DNA from: JAXGXJ01 sp963829545
GTDB lineage: Bacteria; Actinomycetota; Thermoleophilia; RBG-16-64-13
NCBI GenBank assembly: GCA_963829545.1
Contig: CAWHIX010000010.1
Coordinates: forward strand, 1-64,000
DNA length: 64,000 nucleotides
Direction of reading: 5' to 3'
Both the position numbers and the translations under genes were made by a program. Positions 37,184 through 48,762 of the stretch are shown piece after piece (within the stretch, counting starts at the first letter, position 1; every line of letters starts with the position of its first letter). The notes beneath the pieces are model-generated. The model saw only the letters and a program-made list of their open reading frames with translations, searched no databases and was not told the DNA's origin.

Positions 37184-38455
37184 CTAGTCGCCGGTCGCGC
37201 CGGCCCGCTTCTCGCGCATCTTCTCGATCCACTCCACCCACGGCTCCTCGTCCTGGGCCATGCGCTCCCGAAAATAGGGCTCCATCTCGTAGTGGTCCTC
37301 GCGGTCGATGAAGACCCACAGTGGATGGGGCTCGAGCGGCGGGCAACCGGCCGACCAGTGCCGTCCCTCGCCGCGGAAGCGCTTCACACAGTCGCCGATG
37401 AGAATGATCTTGTCGGGATCGACACCCTGGGGCATCTCGTCGTCCCGCTTGGAGCCGACGACTACATGGCAGCCGGCGTTCTTGTCGTACTCGCCCAAGG
37501 CCTTGAGCTTCTCCATGGTGAAGGCAACCAGGGACTCGCAGCTCGAGCAGGCGTTGCTGGTGTAGAAGTTGTACTCGGGCCAGCTTTCGAAGCCTTCCAG
37601 ATAGGGGAACCAGAGGTCTTTCTTGACCTCTGCGATGCTCCGTCCCACCACCTCGATGTCCTCTTCCAGGAAGTTGCCCAGGTTGCGCTCCTCGGCCGCT
37701 TTGAAGTACATGACCTTGTCGGTGGCCAGGCCCACCATGCGACAGGCGGTGGCGTCGAGGGCCACGGGGTCCTTACTCCCCACCACGCAGCCGAAATCGA
37801 CGGGGATGGTGGTGTGGGGCCCGAACCCCTCCGCCGGCCGGATGAGGTCGGCGATGGTGAGGTCGGCGCGGATGACCGACCACACGTCCATCATGGCGGC
37901 GGCCAGATCGGTCATGTGCATCTGCTGGTGGGTGATGTCCTGGACGACGCCCTTCATGTTCTTGAGCGCGCAGGTGAACACCATGCTGGCGTGACTCTTG
38001 AAGATAGGCAGGTTGAAGAGGTGCTCGGCTTCCAGCAGGAAGCGGGGCAGCTTCACCTTCTTGAGATCGGAGTGGGCGTCCCGGATGGGGATGTTGATGA
38101 GGTCCTTCTCGCGTTTGATATCGATGAGGCGGGCGCCTTCAGCCTCGGCCGCGGCGCCTATGCCGCTGACGTCGAGCACGTGCAGGGAGTCGCAGCCGAT
38201 AGCGGCGGCCTCGGCCACGATCACTTCCTTGGGGTTGGCCTTCTTGACCTCTCTGATGACCGCGGCCACCAGCTCGGGGCTGGTGTTCACCGAGGTCTCG
38301 GCCGCGGCCGGATGGCCCGCGTTGGGCTTGAGCACCACCGTACTCCGTGGCTTGACCAGGTTCTCCACTCCGCCCAGCAGGGCGAAGACTTCGGCCACCA
38401 TCTTCTCGGGATCGTCCCCCTTGGATATGGCCACGATGGACTTGGACTTGGGCAT
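37184..38455 (-). CDS. DUF362 family iron-sulfur-type protein
   Basis: 423 residues. DUF362 core: VENLVKPRSTVVLKPNAGHP, ELVAAVIREVKKANPKEVIV, LPIFKSHASMVFTCALKNMK GVV and GSKDPVALDATACRMVGLAT. Near residue 300 CSSCESLVAFTMEKL supplies a CxxC. A later stretch has GDCVKRF and AGCPP with further Cys, possibly for an Fe-S cluster. The family is common in anaerobes; its function is mostly unknown. The TetR gene upstream (start-to-stop gap 19 bases) is co-oriented, so the two form a unit. Confidence 0.9.
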   Translation of the reverse strand: MPKSKSIVAISKGDDPEKMVAEVFALLGGVENLVKPRSTVVLKPNAGHPAAAETSVNTSPELVAAVIREVKKANPKEVIVAEAAAIGCDSLHVLDVSGIGAAAEAEGARLIDIKREKDLINIPIRDAHSDLKKVKLPRFLLEAEHLFNLPIFKSHASMVFTCALKNMKGVVQDITHQQMHMTDLAAAMMDVWSVIRADLTIADLIRPAEGFGPHTTIPVDFGCVVGSKDPVALDATACRMVGLATDKVMYFKAAEERNLGNFLEEDIEVVGRSIAEVKKDLWFPYLEGFESWPEYNFYTSNACSSCESLVAFTMEKLKALGEYDKNAGCHVVVGSKRDDEMPQGVDPDKIILIGDCVKRFRGEGRHWSAGCPPLEPHPLWVFIDREDHYEMEPYFRERMAQDEEPWVEWIEKMREKRAGATGD

Positions 38456-38474
38456 TGACGAACCTCCCTCGGTG

Positions 38475-39105
38475 TCAGCCGTCGGTCCGGCTGTCGATAC
38501 GGGCGAGAAGGCGCTCGAACATGTTGGCGGACCCCTTCAGGGTGACCTGCGTGTCGAGGCCTTCGAGATAGCTCAGATCCTCCCACCAGATCCAGGCGAA
38601 CAACTCAGTCACGATGAGGTCGGTGTCGATGTCGGGACGGATGCTTCCCTGCGCCTTGCCTTCCTCCACCAGGTCGGCGTACCAGCGCAGCATCTCCATG
38701 CGCCGGCGCCACCACGTGTTCGTGCACGCGGTCCTTCGGTATCCAAGAGATGAACTGGAACATGGGCGCGTTGAAACCCTCGATGTCCTTGGAGAAGAGT
38801 TCGGCGTGGGTCCGGCCCATCTCGCGCAGACGGTCCATGGCGTCGGGGGCCTTCGAGGAGTTGAGCCAGGCGAAGACGCGGTCGATCAGCGCATCGTGGG
38901 CAGCGATGAGGATGTCCTCACGGCTGGGGAAGTGCCGGTAGAGGGCGGCGTTGGAGATGCCCACCGCCTCGGCGATGCGAGACATGCTGGCACCGGCCAG
39001 CCCGTGCTCGGCCACCAGGCGCAGGGTCGCCGCGACGATCTGTGCCTTGCGTTCCGCGCCGGGGAGTCGGCCACCGGCCAGGACCGGGGAAGAACGGTCG
39101 CTCAT
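38475..39105 (-). CDS. TetR-family transcriptional regulator, one frameshift
   Basis: N-terminal HTH: ERKAQIVAATLRLVAEHGLA, MSRIAEAVGISNAALYRHFP SREDILIAAHDAL. The frame shifts near 38710; the rest, MEMLRWYADLVEEGKAQGSI then TELFAWIWWEDLSYLEGLDT, ends at 38475. Full length about 209 residues. The C-terminal domain looks like that of the TetR protein at 28342-28989. It is translated upstream of the DUF362 gene. A six-base inverted repeat 42 bases upstream of the start is a candidate autoregulation site. Confidence 0.88.
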
Positions 39106-39146
39106 TCCGCCTCACTCGAAAGGGTGTCATGCCGCCGGCGTTCGTG

Positions 39147-39166
39147 GTTGGTTAACGACTACCAAC
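39147..39166. promoter_or_regulatory. Inverted repeat upstream of the tetR-DUF362 unit
   Basis: GTTGGT and ACCAAC flank 8 bases (39147-39166). On the minus strand a possible promoter, TTGACA (39203-39208) and GATAGT (39178-39183) with a 19-base spacer, lies just upstream, so a repressor bound here would block early transcription. Confidence 0.5.
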
Positions 39167-39301
39167 TTATACGCGGCACTATCGCGTCGTTCGGGGGAGG
39201 TTTGTCAAGAGACGGATCGGACCGCCCCGTGGCGGTCCGATCTCGAGGTCAAGCGAGTATGGACAAGAGCGCTCCGCACAGGGAACGCGACCAACGGGGG
39301 C

Positions 39302-39466
39302 CTAATCGGCCATCTTCTCGAATTCGTCCTTGCTGGCGCCGCAATCGGGGCATTCCCAGTCGTCGGGCAGGTCTTCGAAAGCGGTGCCGGGCGCGATGCC
39401 CTGCGACGGGTCGCCCTCTTCCGGATCGTAGACATACCCGCACAACAGACATTGCCACTTGTCCAT
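39302..39466 (-). CDS. Rubredoxin
   Basis: 54 residues from ATG 39466, which follows AAAGGAGCGACG. Two CxxC knuckles bind one iron: WQCLLCGYVYDPEEGDPSQG and WECPDCGASKDEF, with the usual PGTAFEDLPDDW between them. Length and composition are exactly those of classical rubredoxins, small electron carriers of anaerobes. Intact; lies alone between a tetR gene and hppA. Confidence 0.95.
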   Translation of the reverse strand: MDKWQCLLCGYVYDPEEGDPSQGIAPGTAFEDLPDDWECPDCGASKDEFEKMAD

Positions 39467-39806
39467 CGTCGCTCCTTTGTGGTCGTTGCCGGCACATGTC
39501 GGCCGCCAAGGCCTTTGTACCCTGAAACGGGGCAAGAAGCAAACCTGCCCTCAGATGCACGCCGATGGCTCCCCGAAGCGCTGGTCCGGCGCGGTGGTCC
39601 GACGAGCGCGAGTGGGGGCAGTCGCCTATCGTCAGGTAATAACCGTGGTTGCGAAGCTCGGAATATGAAGTACGAGTGGTGGCGCTCTTGCCTTCTATTT
39701 CCTTGACGTGACGGGTGGGCTTTCGATAGGATAAGGGCTTGGATTGAGCCTGAACGGACACCCGTTCATAAATCGCCTTGCGGCCCGACAAAGGAGGGAA
39801 AGCTGC
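39467..39806. other. Gap between rubredoxin and hppA
   Basis: About 340 bases. It holds the upstream region of rubredoxin (minus strand) and, at 39703-39732, the promoter given for hppA. I see no other gene or RNA. Confidence 0.5.
39703..39732 (+). promoter_or_regulatory. Predicted promoter of hppA
   Basis: TTGACG at 39703-39708 and TAGGAT at 39727-39732 with an 18-base spacer. The hppA start is about 75 bases downstream. Confidence 0.55.
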
Positions 39807-42293
<2,487 letters not shown>

Positions 42294-42353
42294 CGAGAAC
42301 TATCTGACGGGCCGCCGCGGTCCGCAGACTGGGGCCCAGGTCTCGCAAGAGAC

Positions 42354-42390
42354 GCCGCCCGCCGCACGAAGGTGCGGCGGGCGGCTCTTT
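42354..42390 (+). terminator. Rho-independent terminator after hppA
   Basis: 14-bp perfect stem (gccgcccgccgcac and complement, 42354-42367 and 42372-42385) with a 4-base loop followed by TCTTTAT. Confidence 0.9.
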
Positions 42391-42480
42391 ATCTCAGAGG
42401 TGTCTCGCGGTAGTCTGACTGGTGTTCGCGCTCGAGTCTCGGCGCACAGGTCGGGATACGGTGCTACGTGGAGGTCGCGT

Positions 42481-44361
42481 TTGTCAACGTACATGGCTCT
42501 GAAGAGGGCGGTGGTCGGTCGCCCGCTTGCCTCAGCCCAAGAGGGCGAGCAGCGGCTCTCGAAGAAGATCGCGCTTCCCATCTTCTCGTCGGACGCCATC
42601 TCGTCCACCGCGTACGCGACGGAGGAGATCCTCCTCGCGCTGGTGACGGCGGGTGCGGTCGCCCTCACCTACTCTCTGCCCATCGCCATCGCCGTCGCGG
42701 CTCTTCTGTTCATCGTGGCCACCTCCTACCGGCAGACCATCCATGCGTACCCGAGTGGCGGCGGCTCCTACGTGGTCAGCCGGGAGAACCTCGGTCTCGC
42801 CCCCGGCATGGTCGCTGCCGCGTCACTTCTCGTCGACTACGTCATGACCGTGGCCGTGAGCACTGCCTCGGGGGTAGCGGCCATCACGTCGGCGTTCCCT
42901 TCTCTGCTCGACTACAAGGTCTACTTGTGCGTGGGTCTCATCGTGTTGGTGGCCGTGGCCAACCTCAGGGGGGTCCGGGAGTCGGGCCGCGCTTTCGCCG
43001 TCCCCACGTATGCCTTCGTGGTCCTGTGCGGGGGGATGATAATCGTAGGGATGGTCCGCTGGGCCATGGGCGATCTCTCCCCGGTGGCTCAAGCCGCCAG
43101 CGTCGAAGCCACCCAGGGGCTGACGCTCTTCCTCATCCTCCGGGCGTTCTCCGCCGGCTGCTCGGCCATGACCGGGACGGAGGCCATATCCAACGCCGTG
43201 CCCGCCTTCAAGCCCCCGGAGCCGAAGAACGCCGGCACGACCCTCATGATCATGGCCGCGATCCTCGCGTTCCTGCTCCTCGGGGTGACCGCCTTGACAC
43301 AAGTCCTCGACATAGTTCCCAGCGAGACGGGTCACGACACCGTGATAAGCCAGGTGGCTCGGGCCGTCTACGGGGATGGCGGCTTCTTCTACTTCGCCTT
43401 CCAGATCGCCACCATGGCCATCCTCATACTGGGGGCCAACACCAGCTACGCAGGCTTTCCGCGCCTGACCTCCGTCCTGGCCCGCGACGGTCTGATGCCG
43501 CGCCAGTTCGCGAACCAGGGAGACCGTCTGGTGTACTCCAACGGAGTCATCGGCCTGACGGTCATCGCGATCATCGTCGTCGTGATCTTCGGTGCCGAGA
43601 CACATAGGATGATCCCCCTCTACGCCGTGGGGGTCTTCATGAGCTTCACCTTGAGCCAGGCCGGCATGGTGGTGCACTGGTTCAGGCTGAAGGACGAAGG
43701 TTGGCGCCGCCGGGCGACCATGAACGGCGTTGGGGCGGCCTTGACCGGCATCGTCGCCGCGGTCATCGTCCTCACCAAGTTCGTGAACGGCGCCTATCTG
43801 GTCGTGGCGGCCGTACCCATCCTGGTGGCCATCTTCTACGCCATCAACCGCCACTACCGCATGGTGGCCGCAGTCCTCTCGCCGCGAAGTCCCGCGGCCA
43901 TGGAGCGGATCGAGGAGCTGGCTGCGTCGTCGCCTCGCACCACGGCCGTGCTCTTCGTGGCCTCGATCAACGCCTTGACCGCCCGCTCTGTCTCGCTGGC
44001 CCGGGCTCTGTCGCCCGATGACGTCCACGCAGTGACGGTGGGGGGTGATCCCGAACGAGTGCGCGAGCTTCGCAAGACGTGGGCGCGCATCGCGCCGGAC
44101 ATGGAGCTGGAGATGGTGGAGTCGCCCTATCGGGAGTTCGTCAAACCCGCCCTCGACTATGTGCGTTCTTTGGAGCCGGGCCCCGACCACACCGTGGTGG
44201 TAGTGATCCCTGAGTTCGTCGTCGAGCACTGGTGGGAGAACCTGCTGCACAACCAGAGTGCGCTGCGGCTCAAGGGAGCGCTGTTCCTCGTTCCCTGGGT
44301 GGTGGTCATAAGCATCCCCCTCCATCTGAGGGTGGCGCGTAGCAGGGGAGCGGGGGACTGA
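42481..44361 (+). CDS. APC-family amino acid permease with cytoplasmic C-terminal domain (copy 1)
   Basis: 626 residues from TTG 42481; GGAGG lies six bases upstream. The resulting N-terminus lines up with that of the paralogue downstream; ATG 42493 is the alternative. About 12 membrane segments of the APC fold: FSSDAISSTAYATEEILLAL, YPSGGGSYVVSRENLGLAPG, FSAGCSAMTGTEAISNAVPA, LILGANTSYAGFPRLTSVLA. The last 170 residues form a soluble domain (TTAVLFVASINALTARSVSL, ARALSPDDVHAVTVGGDPER), probably a universal-stress-like regulatory domain. Substrate is an amino acid or K+-like ion; related proteins are often annotated as amino acid permeases or KUP-like. Not in the hppA transcript. Confidence 0.9.
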   Translation: MSTYMALKRAVVGRPLASAQEGEQRLSKKIALPIFSSDAISSTAYATEEILLALVTAGAVALTYSLPIAIAVAALLFIVATSYRQTIHAYPSGGGSYVVSRENLGLAPGMVAAASLLVDYVMTVAVSTASGVAAITSAFPSLLDYKVYLCVGLIVLVAVANLRGVRESGRAFAVPTYAFVVLCGGMIIVGMVRWAMGDLSPVAQAASVEATQGLTLFLILRAFSAGCSAMTGTEAISNAVPAFKPPEPKNAGTTLMIMAAILAFLLLGVTALTQVLDIVPSETGHDTVISQVARAVYGDGGFFYFAFQIATMAILILGANTSYAGFPRLTSVLARDGLMPRQFANQGDRLVYSNGVIGLTVIAIIVVVIFGAETHRMIPLYAVGVFMSFTLSQAGMVVHWFRLKDEGWRRRATMNGVGAALTGIVAAVIVLTKFVNGAYLVVAAVPILVAIFYAINRHYRMVAAVLSPRSPAAMERIEELAASSPRTTAVLFVASINALTARSVSLARALSPDDVHAVTVGGDPERVRELRKTWARIAPDMELEMVESPYREFVKPALDYVRSLEPGPDHTVVVVIPEFVVEHWWENLLHNQSALRLKGALFLVPWVVVISIPLHLRVARSRGAGD

Positions 44362-44463
44362 GTGCCTATGGAATGGTCCATGTTCTTGACGAAAGGGCGC
44401 GTGGCGCATCGATCGTGATTCGATGCCCACGTCGCGCATCTCTGCGAAAGCCCCGGGGGTTGC

Positions 44464-46353
44464 ATGAGCGAGTTCGGCCCGACGATCAAGCGGGTCCTCC
44501 TTGGGGCTCCCATCGCCACCGCCGAAGAACGGCACGAACGTCTATCGAAGAAGTTCGCCCTGCCTGTCTTCTCCGCCGACGCGATCTCTTCCACCGCGTA
44601 CGCCACCGAGGAGATCCTGCTGGCACTACTCGCCGCCGGGACCGCCGCCTTCGTGTGGTCCATGCCCGTCGCCATCGCCGTTGCGTTACTCCTCGCCATA
44701 GTCGCAGTCTCCTATCGCCAGACGGTGCACGCCTACCCCAACGGGGGCGGTTCATATGTGGTCAGCCGAGCAAACCTGGGCCTGGCGCCCGGACTGGTGG
44801 CGGCGGCGTCCTTGATGGTGGGGTACGTGGCTACAGTCACGGTCAGCGCCGCTTCGGGCGTGGCTGCCATCGCTTCCGCGTTTCCGGCACTGAACCCATA
44901 CCGGCTGCCGATTTGCGTCGCCCTTGTGATCCTGGTAGCGCTGGCCAACCTGCGCGGAGTCCGCGAGTCAGGCCGGCTCTTCGCCGCCCCTACATACGCC
45001 TTCGTGCTGCTCTGCGGTGCCCTGGTGGTCGTGGGCCTGGTACGTTGGTTGATGGGCGACCTGGAGGCCGTGCAGGACATCCAGAAGGAGGCCACCCAGG
45101 ATCTGACGCTCTTCTTGATCCTGCGCGCTTTTGCAGGCGGGTGCGCCGCCATGACCGGTACGGAGGCTATCGCCAACGCCGTGCCGGACTTCAAGCCTCC
45201 AGAGAGCAAGAACGCCGCGCAGACTCTGGCCATCATGGCGGCCGTACTCGCGTTTCTGCTCCTGGGGGTCACCGGCCTTTCACAGATCGTCAATGCCATC
45301 CCCATGCCGGAAGACACGGTCCTCAGCCAAGTGGGGCGGGCCGTATACGGTGACGGGACCTTCTTCTACTTCGCCCTACAGATAGCCACCATGGCCATCC
45401 TCGTCCTGGGCGCCAACACCTCGTACGCCGGCTTCCCCAGGCTCTCCTCGGTACTCGCCCGGGACGGACTGATGCCCCGGCAGTTCGCGAACCGGGGCGA
45501 TCGCCTGGTCTTCTCCAATGGGATCATCGGCCTGACCATAGCCGCCATCGTCATCATCTTGATCTTCGACGCCGACACCCATAGGATGATCCCGTTCTAC
45601 GCTCTCGGCGTGTTCATCGGCTTCACTCTGTCACAGGCGGGCATGGTCATCCACTGGCGGCGCCTGCGGAACGAGAACTGGGGAGCGAAGGCAGCCATGA
45701 ACGCCGTGGGCGCGGTTCTGACCGGAGTCGTCGCTGTCGTGTTACTGCTGACCAAGTTCGTCGAGGGGGCCTGGATCGTGGTCGTGGCCGTTCCCCTGCT
45801 GGTCGGGGCCTTCTACGTGATAAAGAGGCACTACGACCAGGTGGCCCGCGCCCTGGTGCCGCAAAGTGGCGTGGCGCTGACCGATCTGGCGGTGGCAGCC
45901 GGGGCTGTTCCGCAGACGACCGTGGTGTTGTTCGTTGCCCAGGTCAACGTCATGACATCGCGAGCTCTGGCGGTGGCCCGCTCTCTGTCGCCGGAGAGTC
46001 TTCGGGCGGTGACGATCAGTAACAATCCCGAGAGACTGGATCGCTTGCAGGAATCCTGGCACGAGATGGGGCTCGACAGCGAAGTGCCGTTGCACGTGGT
46101 CGACTCTCCCTACCGGGAGTTCATCCGCCCTGCAGTTGCCTACGTCCAGTCCCTCCAGCCCAGCCCCCAGCACTCGGTGACCGTGGTGATACCCGAGTTC
46201 GTCGTCGAGCGGCGGTGGCAGGCCCTTCTGCACAACCAGGACGCGTTCCGGCTCAAGAGGGCGCTCCTGCGAGTACCGTGGGTGGGAGTGATGAGCATTC
46301 CGCTGCACATCGGGGAGGTGGCCGGCTCCCGGAACAAGAACGGAGCTGCCTAG
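44464..46353 (+). CDS. APC-family amino acid permease with cytoplasmic C-terminal domain (copy 2)
   Basis: 629 residues. Paralogue of the gene just upstream, similar over the full length: FSADAISSTAYATEEILLAL, YPNGGGSYVVSRANLGLAPG, FAGGCAAMTGTEAIANAVPD, LVLGANTSYAGFPRLSSVLA, and the same C-terminal pattern TTVVLFVAQVNVMTSRALAV, ARSLSPESLRAVTISNNPER. Tandem duplication followed by divergence. The two may transport different substrates or form a hetero-oligomer. Starts 102 bases after copy 1, probably same transcript. The histidine-pathway gene hutI follows 88 bases later. Confidence 0.92.
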   Translation: MSEFGPTIKRVLLGAPIATAEERHERLSKKFALPVFSADAISSTAYATEEILLALLAAGTAAFVWSMPVAIAVALLLAIVAVSYRQTVHAYPNGGGSYVVSRANLGLAPGLVAAASLMVGYVATVTVSAASGVAAIASAFPALNPYRLPICVALVILVALANLRGVRESGRLFAAPTYAFVLLCGALVVVGLVRWLMGDLEAVQDIQKEATQDLTLFLILRAFAGGCAAMTGTEAIANAVPDFKPPESKNAAQTLAIMAAVLAFLLLGVTGLSQIVNAIPMPEDTVLSQVGRAVYGDGTFFYFALQIATMAILVLGANTSYAGFPRLSSVLARDGLMPRQFANRGDRLVFSNGIIGLTIAAIVIILIFDADTHRMIPFYALGVFIGFTLSQAGMVIHWRRLRNENWGAKAAMNAVGAVLTGVVAVVLLLTKFVEGAWIVVVAVPLLVGAFYVIKRHYDQVARALVPQSGVALTDLAVAAGAVPQTTVVLFVAQVNVMTSRALAVARSLSPESLRAVTISNNPERLDRLQESWHEMGLDSEVPLHVVDSPYREFIRPAVAYVQSLQPSPQHSVTVVIPEFVVERRWQALLHNQDAFRLKRALLRVPWVGVMSIPLHIGEVAGSRNKNGAA

Positions 46354-46441
46354 GAGCGGGGCGCCGCGTTCTGCTACCATGCGTCCCTTAGGAAGCGAAC
46401 CGGCGATCGCCGCCGGCATCGATCTCCAAGGGAGGTCTGAG

Positions 46442-47803
46442 ATGGAACCCCGTGAAGGGGAGGTGATCAGAGCAGACCTGGTCGTCACCGGCGCCAGTGA
46501 AGTGCTGGTATGCCCCGCGTACGCCCAACCCGGCGAGGCAATTGCAGGTCTGGGCACGATAGCGGGCGGAGCTCTCGCCGCGCGCGACGGTCGCATCGTA
46601 TGGGTGGGCCCGAGCGACCGACTCCGGGAAGAGGTGCGGCTGCTCCCGGGGGCGGAGCAGGTGGATGCGGCCGGCCGCACGGTGATGCCGGGCCTGGTCG
46701 ACCCGCATACCCATCTGGCCTTCGAAGGTGGCCGGGCCGACGAGTATCAGCTCCGGCTCACAGGCTCTTCCTATCAGGACATCGCCATCGCCGGCGGGGG
46801 CATCATGAAGACCGTGTATGCCACCCGGCAGGCCTCTCGGGAGACACTCCTCGCGTCTGCCCGGCGGCGGCTCGACCGCTTCTTGCGTTACGGCATAACC
46901 ACCATCGAGGCAAAGAGCGGCTATGGCCTCACTCCCGAGCACGAACTCCGGATCCTGGATGTGTACCGCGAACTCGATGCCGAACACCCGGTGGATGTAG
47001 TGCCCACCTTGCTCGGCGCCCACACGGTGCCCATCGAGTTCGCAGGCCGGCCGGACGACTACGTGGATCTCATCGTCAAGAAGATGATCCCGGCCGTCGC
47101 CAAGCATCGTCTGGCCACCTTCTGCGACGCCTTCCACGAAGCGGGAGGCTTCGACGCCGCTCAGTGTCGCCGCGTGCTGCAGGCTGGGATGGCCCACGGT
47201 CTGCAGCCCAAGTTGCACGGCGACCAACTCACTCCCGGGGAGGGGGCCGAGCTGGCAGTAGAACTGGGAGCCGTGTCGGTCGATCACCTCGACCTGGTGA
47301 GCGAGAAGGGCATCGAGGCGCTCGCTTCCGCCGAGGCGGAAGCTCGCCGGGATGTCTTCGCCACCGGGGAGACGCGCGTCGGCGAGGGCCGGCGCGCGCC
47401 GGTAGCGGTCCTTCTGCCCGGCGCCACCTTCTTCCTGGGTGAGGGGGGTCTCGCCCCCGCCCGGGCGCTCCTGGAGGCCGGCGTGCGCGTGGCCTTGGGG
47501 ACCGACTTCAACCCCGGTTCGAGTCCGACCCAGAACCTGTGGCTCATCGCCACCATGGGAGGCTCGATGTTGGGCATGTCGGTAGACGAGGTCATCCGCG
47601 CCATCACCATCGAGGCGGCCGTGGCCGTGGGACGGGACCACGAGGTGGGCAGCCTGGAAGTGGGGAAGAAGGCGGATCTCGTCATCCTCGAGTACGGAGA
47701 CCACGTGGAGATTCCCTATCGCTACGGCATGAACCCCGTGTATATGGTCTTCAAGAATGGCCGCCGCGTGGTTCTGCGGGAGCATACGCAGGACAAGCTA
47801 TAA
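46442..47803 (+). CDS. hutI: Imidazolonepropionase
   Basis: 453 residues from ATG 46442 (AAGGGAGGTCTGAG upstream). Amidohydrolase superfamily, third step of histidine degradation: 4-imidazolone-5-propionate to formiminoglutamate. Motifs: metal His pair in MPGLVDPHTHLAFEGGRADE, substrate loop GGGIMKTVYATRQAS, YGITTIEAKSGYGLTPEHEL, LLGAHTVPIEF, LQPKLHGDQLTPGEG, SVDHLDLVSE and VALGTDFNPGSSPTQNL. Between VSEKGIEAL and VAVLLPGATFFL there is an extra stretch of about 20 residues (AEARRDVFATGETRVGEGRR) not usual in the family. The genes hutH, hutU and hutG are not in this window. Two APC permeases upstream may import the amino acid. Confidence 0.93.
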   Translation: MEPREGEVIRADLVVTGASEVLVCPAYAQPGEAIAGLGTIAGGALAARDGRIVWVGPSDRLREEVRLLPGAEQVDAAGRTVMPGLVDPHTHLAFEGGRADEYQLRLTGSSYQDIAIAGGGIMKTVYATRQASRETLLASARRRLDRFLRYGITTIEAKSGYGLTPEHELRILDVYRELDAEHPVDVVPTLLGAHTVPIEFAGRPDDYVDLIVKKMIPAVAKHRLATFCDAFHEAGGFDAAQCRRVLQAGMAHGLQPKLHGDQLTPGEGAELAVELGAVSVDHLDLVSEKGIEALASAEAEARRDVFATGETRVGEGRRAPVAVLLPGATFFLGEGGLAPARALLEAGVRVALGTDFNPGSSPTQNLWLIATMGGSMLGMSVDEVIRAITIEAAVAVGRDHEVGSLEVGKKADLVILEYGDHVEIPYRYGMNPVYMVFKNGRRVVLREHTQDKL

Positions 47804-47870
47804 GGCTCCGTTGAGCGTGATGTGGTCCGTGCTCGGACCGGGGCTCCCGCGTAGCCCACGCGAGCGAGAA

Positions 47871-47904
47871 GAAGCCCCTCTCCCCGAACGGGGAGAGGGG
47901 CTTC
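47871..47904. terminator. Bidirectional terminator between hutI and the Mo-enzyme operon
   Basis: A 15-bp perfect stem (gaagcccctctcccc and complement) with a 4-base loop lies between two convergent stops. Each side is followed by T-rich or C/T-rich DNA. Confidence 0.8.
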
Positions 47905-47937
47905 TCGGTCAACTAAGGCAATGCCCGCGTGGTCGGG

Positions 47938-48762
47938 CTACTCCATGGGGATGTCGCCCACGCAGAGGTCGATGGCCGAGGAGACGCCTTCGAGGGTCTT
48001 GCTCTTGCCGTCCTTGGCGAAGTTCAAGGTGAAGGTACGGTCGTCCTTCAGCCCGTGGAACCAGAAGTCGCCGTAGTGGTCTGTGGTGGCCGTGAAGGTC
48101 TCGCCGGATTCCGTGTCCTTGAGGGTCACGGTCGCGCCGACGATGACTTCTTTCTCGGCCGGGTCGTACAGGGTCCCGCCGATGAACTTCTTGGGCAGGT
48201 TCTTGTAGTACACGTGGGTCTTGCCGGCCATCTCTGGGACGAGGTACTCGGCGTCCTTGATGAAGTCCGCGAACTCCTCCACGTCACCGAAGCGGATGGC
48301 CCCGGTGGGGCAGGCATCGGCGCAGCGCGTCGTGTTGGCCCAAGTCTCGGGGTCGTTGTCGCGCAGGTGCGAACAGGCGGTGCACTTCTGGGCGAGGAGC
48401 AGGTTGTCGTTGTAGAAGATGGAGCCGGTAGGGCAGGCGTCCACGCACAGTTTGCACCCGGTGCACTTCAGCGGGTCGATGATGACCATGCCGTCTTCGC
48501 GCTGGTAGACCGCACCTTCGACCGGGCAGGCCTTGATGCAGGCGGCGTCGTCGCAGTGCTGGCACAGCTTGGGAAGATAGGTGATCTTGACCTTGGGCAC
48601 CTGGCCGCGGACCGTCTCGTCCACACCCAGCCAGAACTGACCCGTCTCGGGCTGGGCCTTGGCATACGGTAGCCAGTCTTGACCGCAGTGCTCGTCCTTG
48701 CAGGCTACCTGGCAGCAGTAGCAGCCGTTGCAGATGGAAAGGTCGATAGCGAAGACCTTCAC
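47938..48762 (-). CDS. Pyrogallol transhydroxylase-like small (electron-transfer) subunit
   Basis: 274 residues from GTG 48762 (GGGGG site), overlapping the stop of the large-subunit gene as GTGA. Residues 1-180 are a DmsB-like ferredoxin: CNGCYCCQVACKDEH, CQHCDDAACIKACPVEG, CTGCKLCVDACPTGS and CTACSHL with CADACPTG. The C-terminal 80 residues (EVIVGATVTLKDTESGETFT and HYGDFWFHGLKDDRTFTLNF) form a transthyretin/Cna-B-like beta domain. This combination and the length match the beta subunit of Pelobacter acidigallici pyrogallol-phloroglucinol transhydroxylase as I remember it, including the shared HVYYKNLPKKFI-like linker. Role: electron transfer and anchoring for the Mo subunit. No TAT signal, so probably cytoplasmic. 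Confidence 0.85.
   Translation of the reverse strand: MKVFAIDLSICNGCYCCQVACKDEHCGQDWLPYAKAQPETGQFWLGVDETVRGQVPKVKITYLPKLCQHCDDAACIKACPVEGAVYQREDGMVIIDPLKCTGCKLCVDACPTGSIFYNDNLLLAQKCTACSHLRDNDPETWANTTRCADACPTGAIRFGDVEEFADFIKDAEYLVPEMAGKTHVYYKNLPKKFIGGTLYDPAEKEVIVGATVTLKDTESGETFTATTDHYGDFWFHGLKDDRTFTLNFAKDGKSKTLEGVSSAIDLCVGDIPME

Noticed and set aside
44373..45353. Open frame of 326 codons overlapping APC copy 2
   Set aside because: Arg, Gly and His rich frame-shifted shadow of the permease; no motif.
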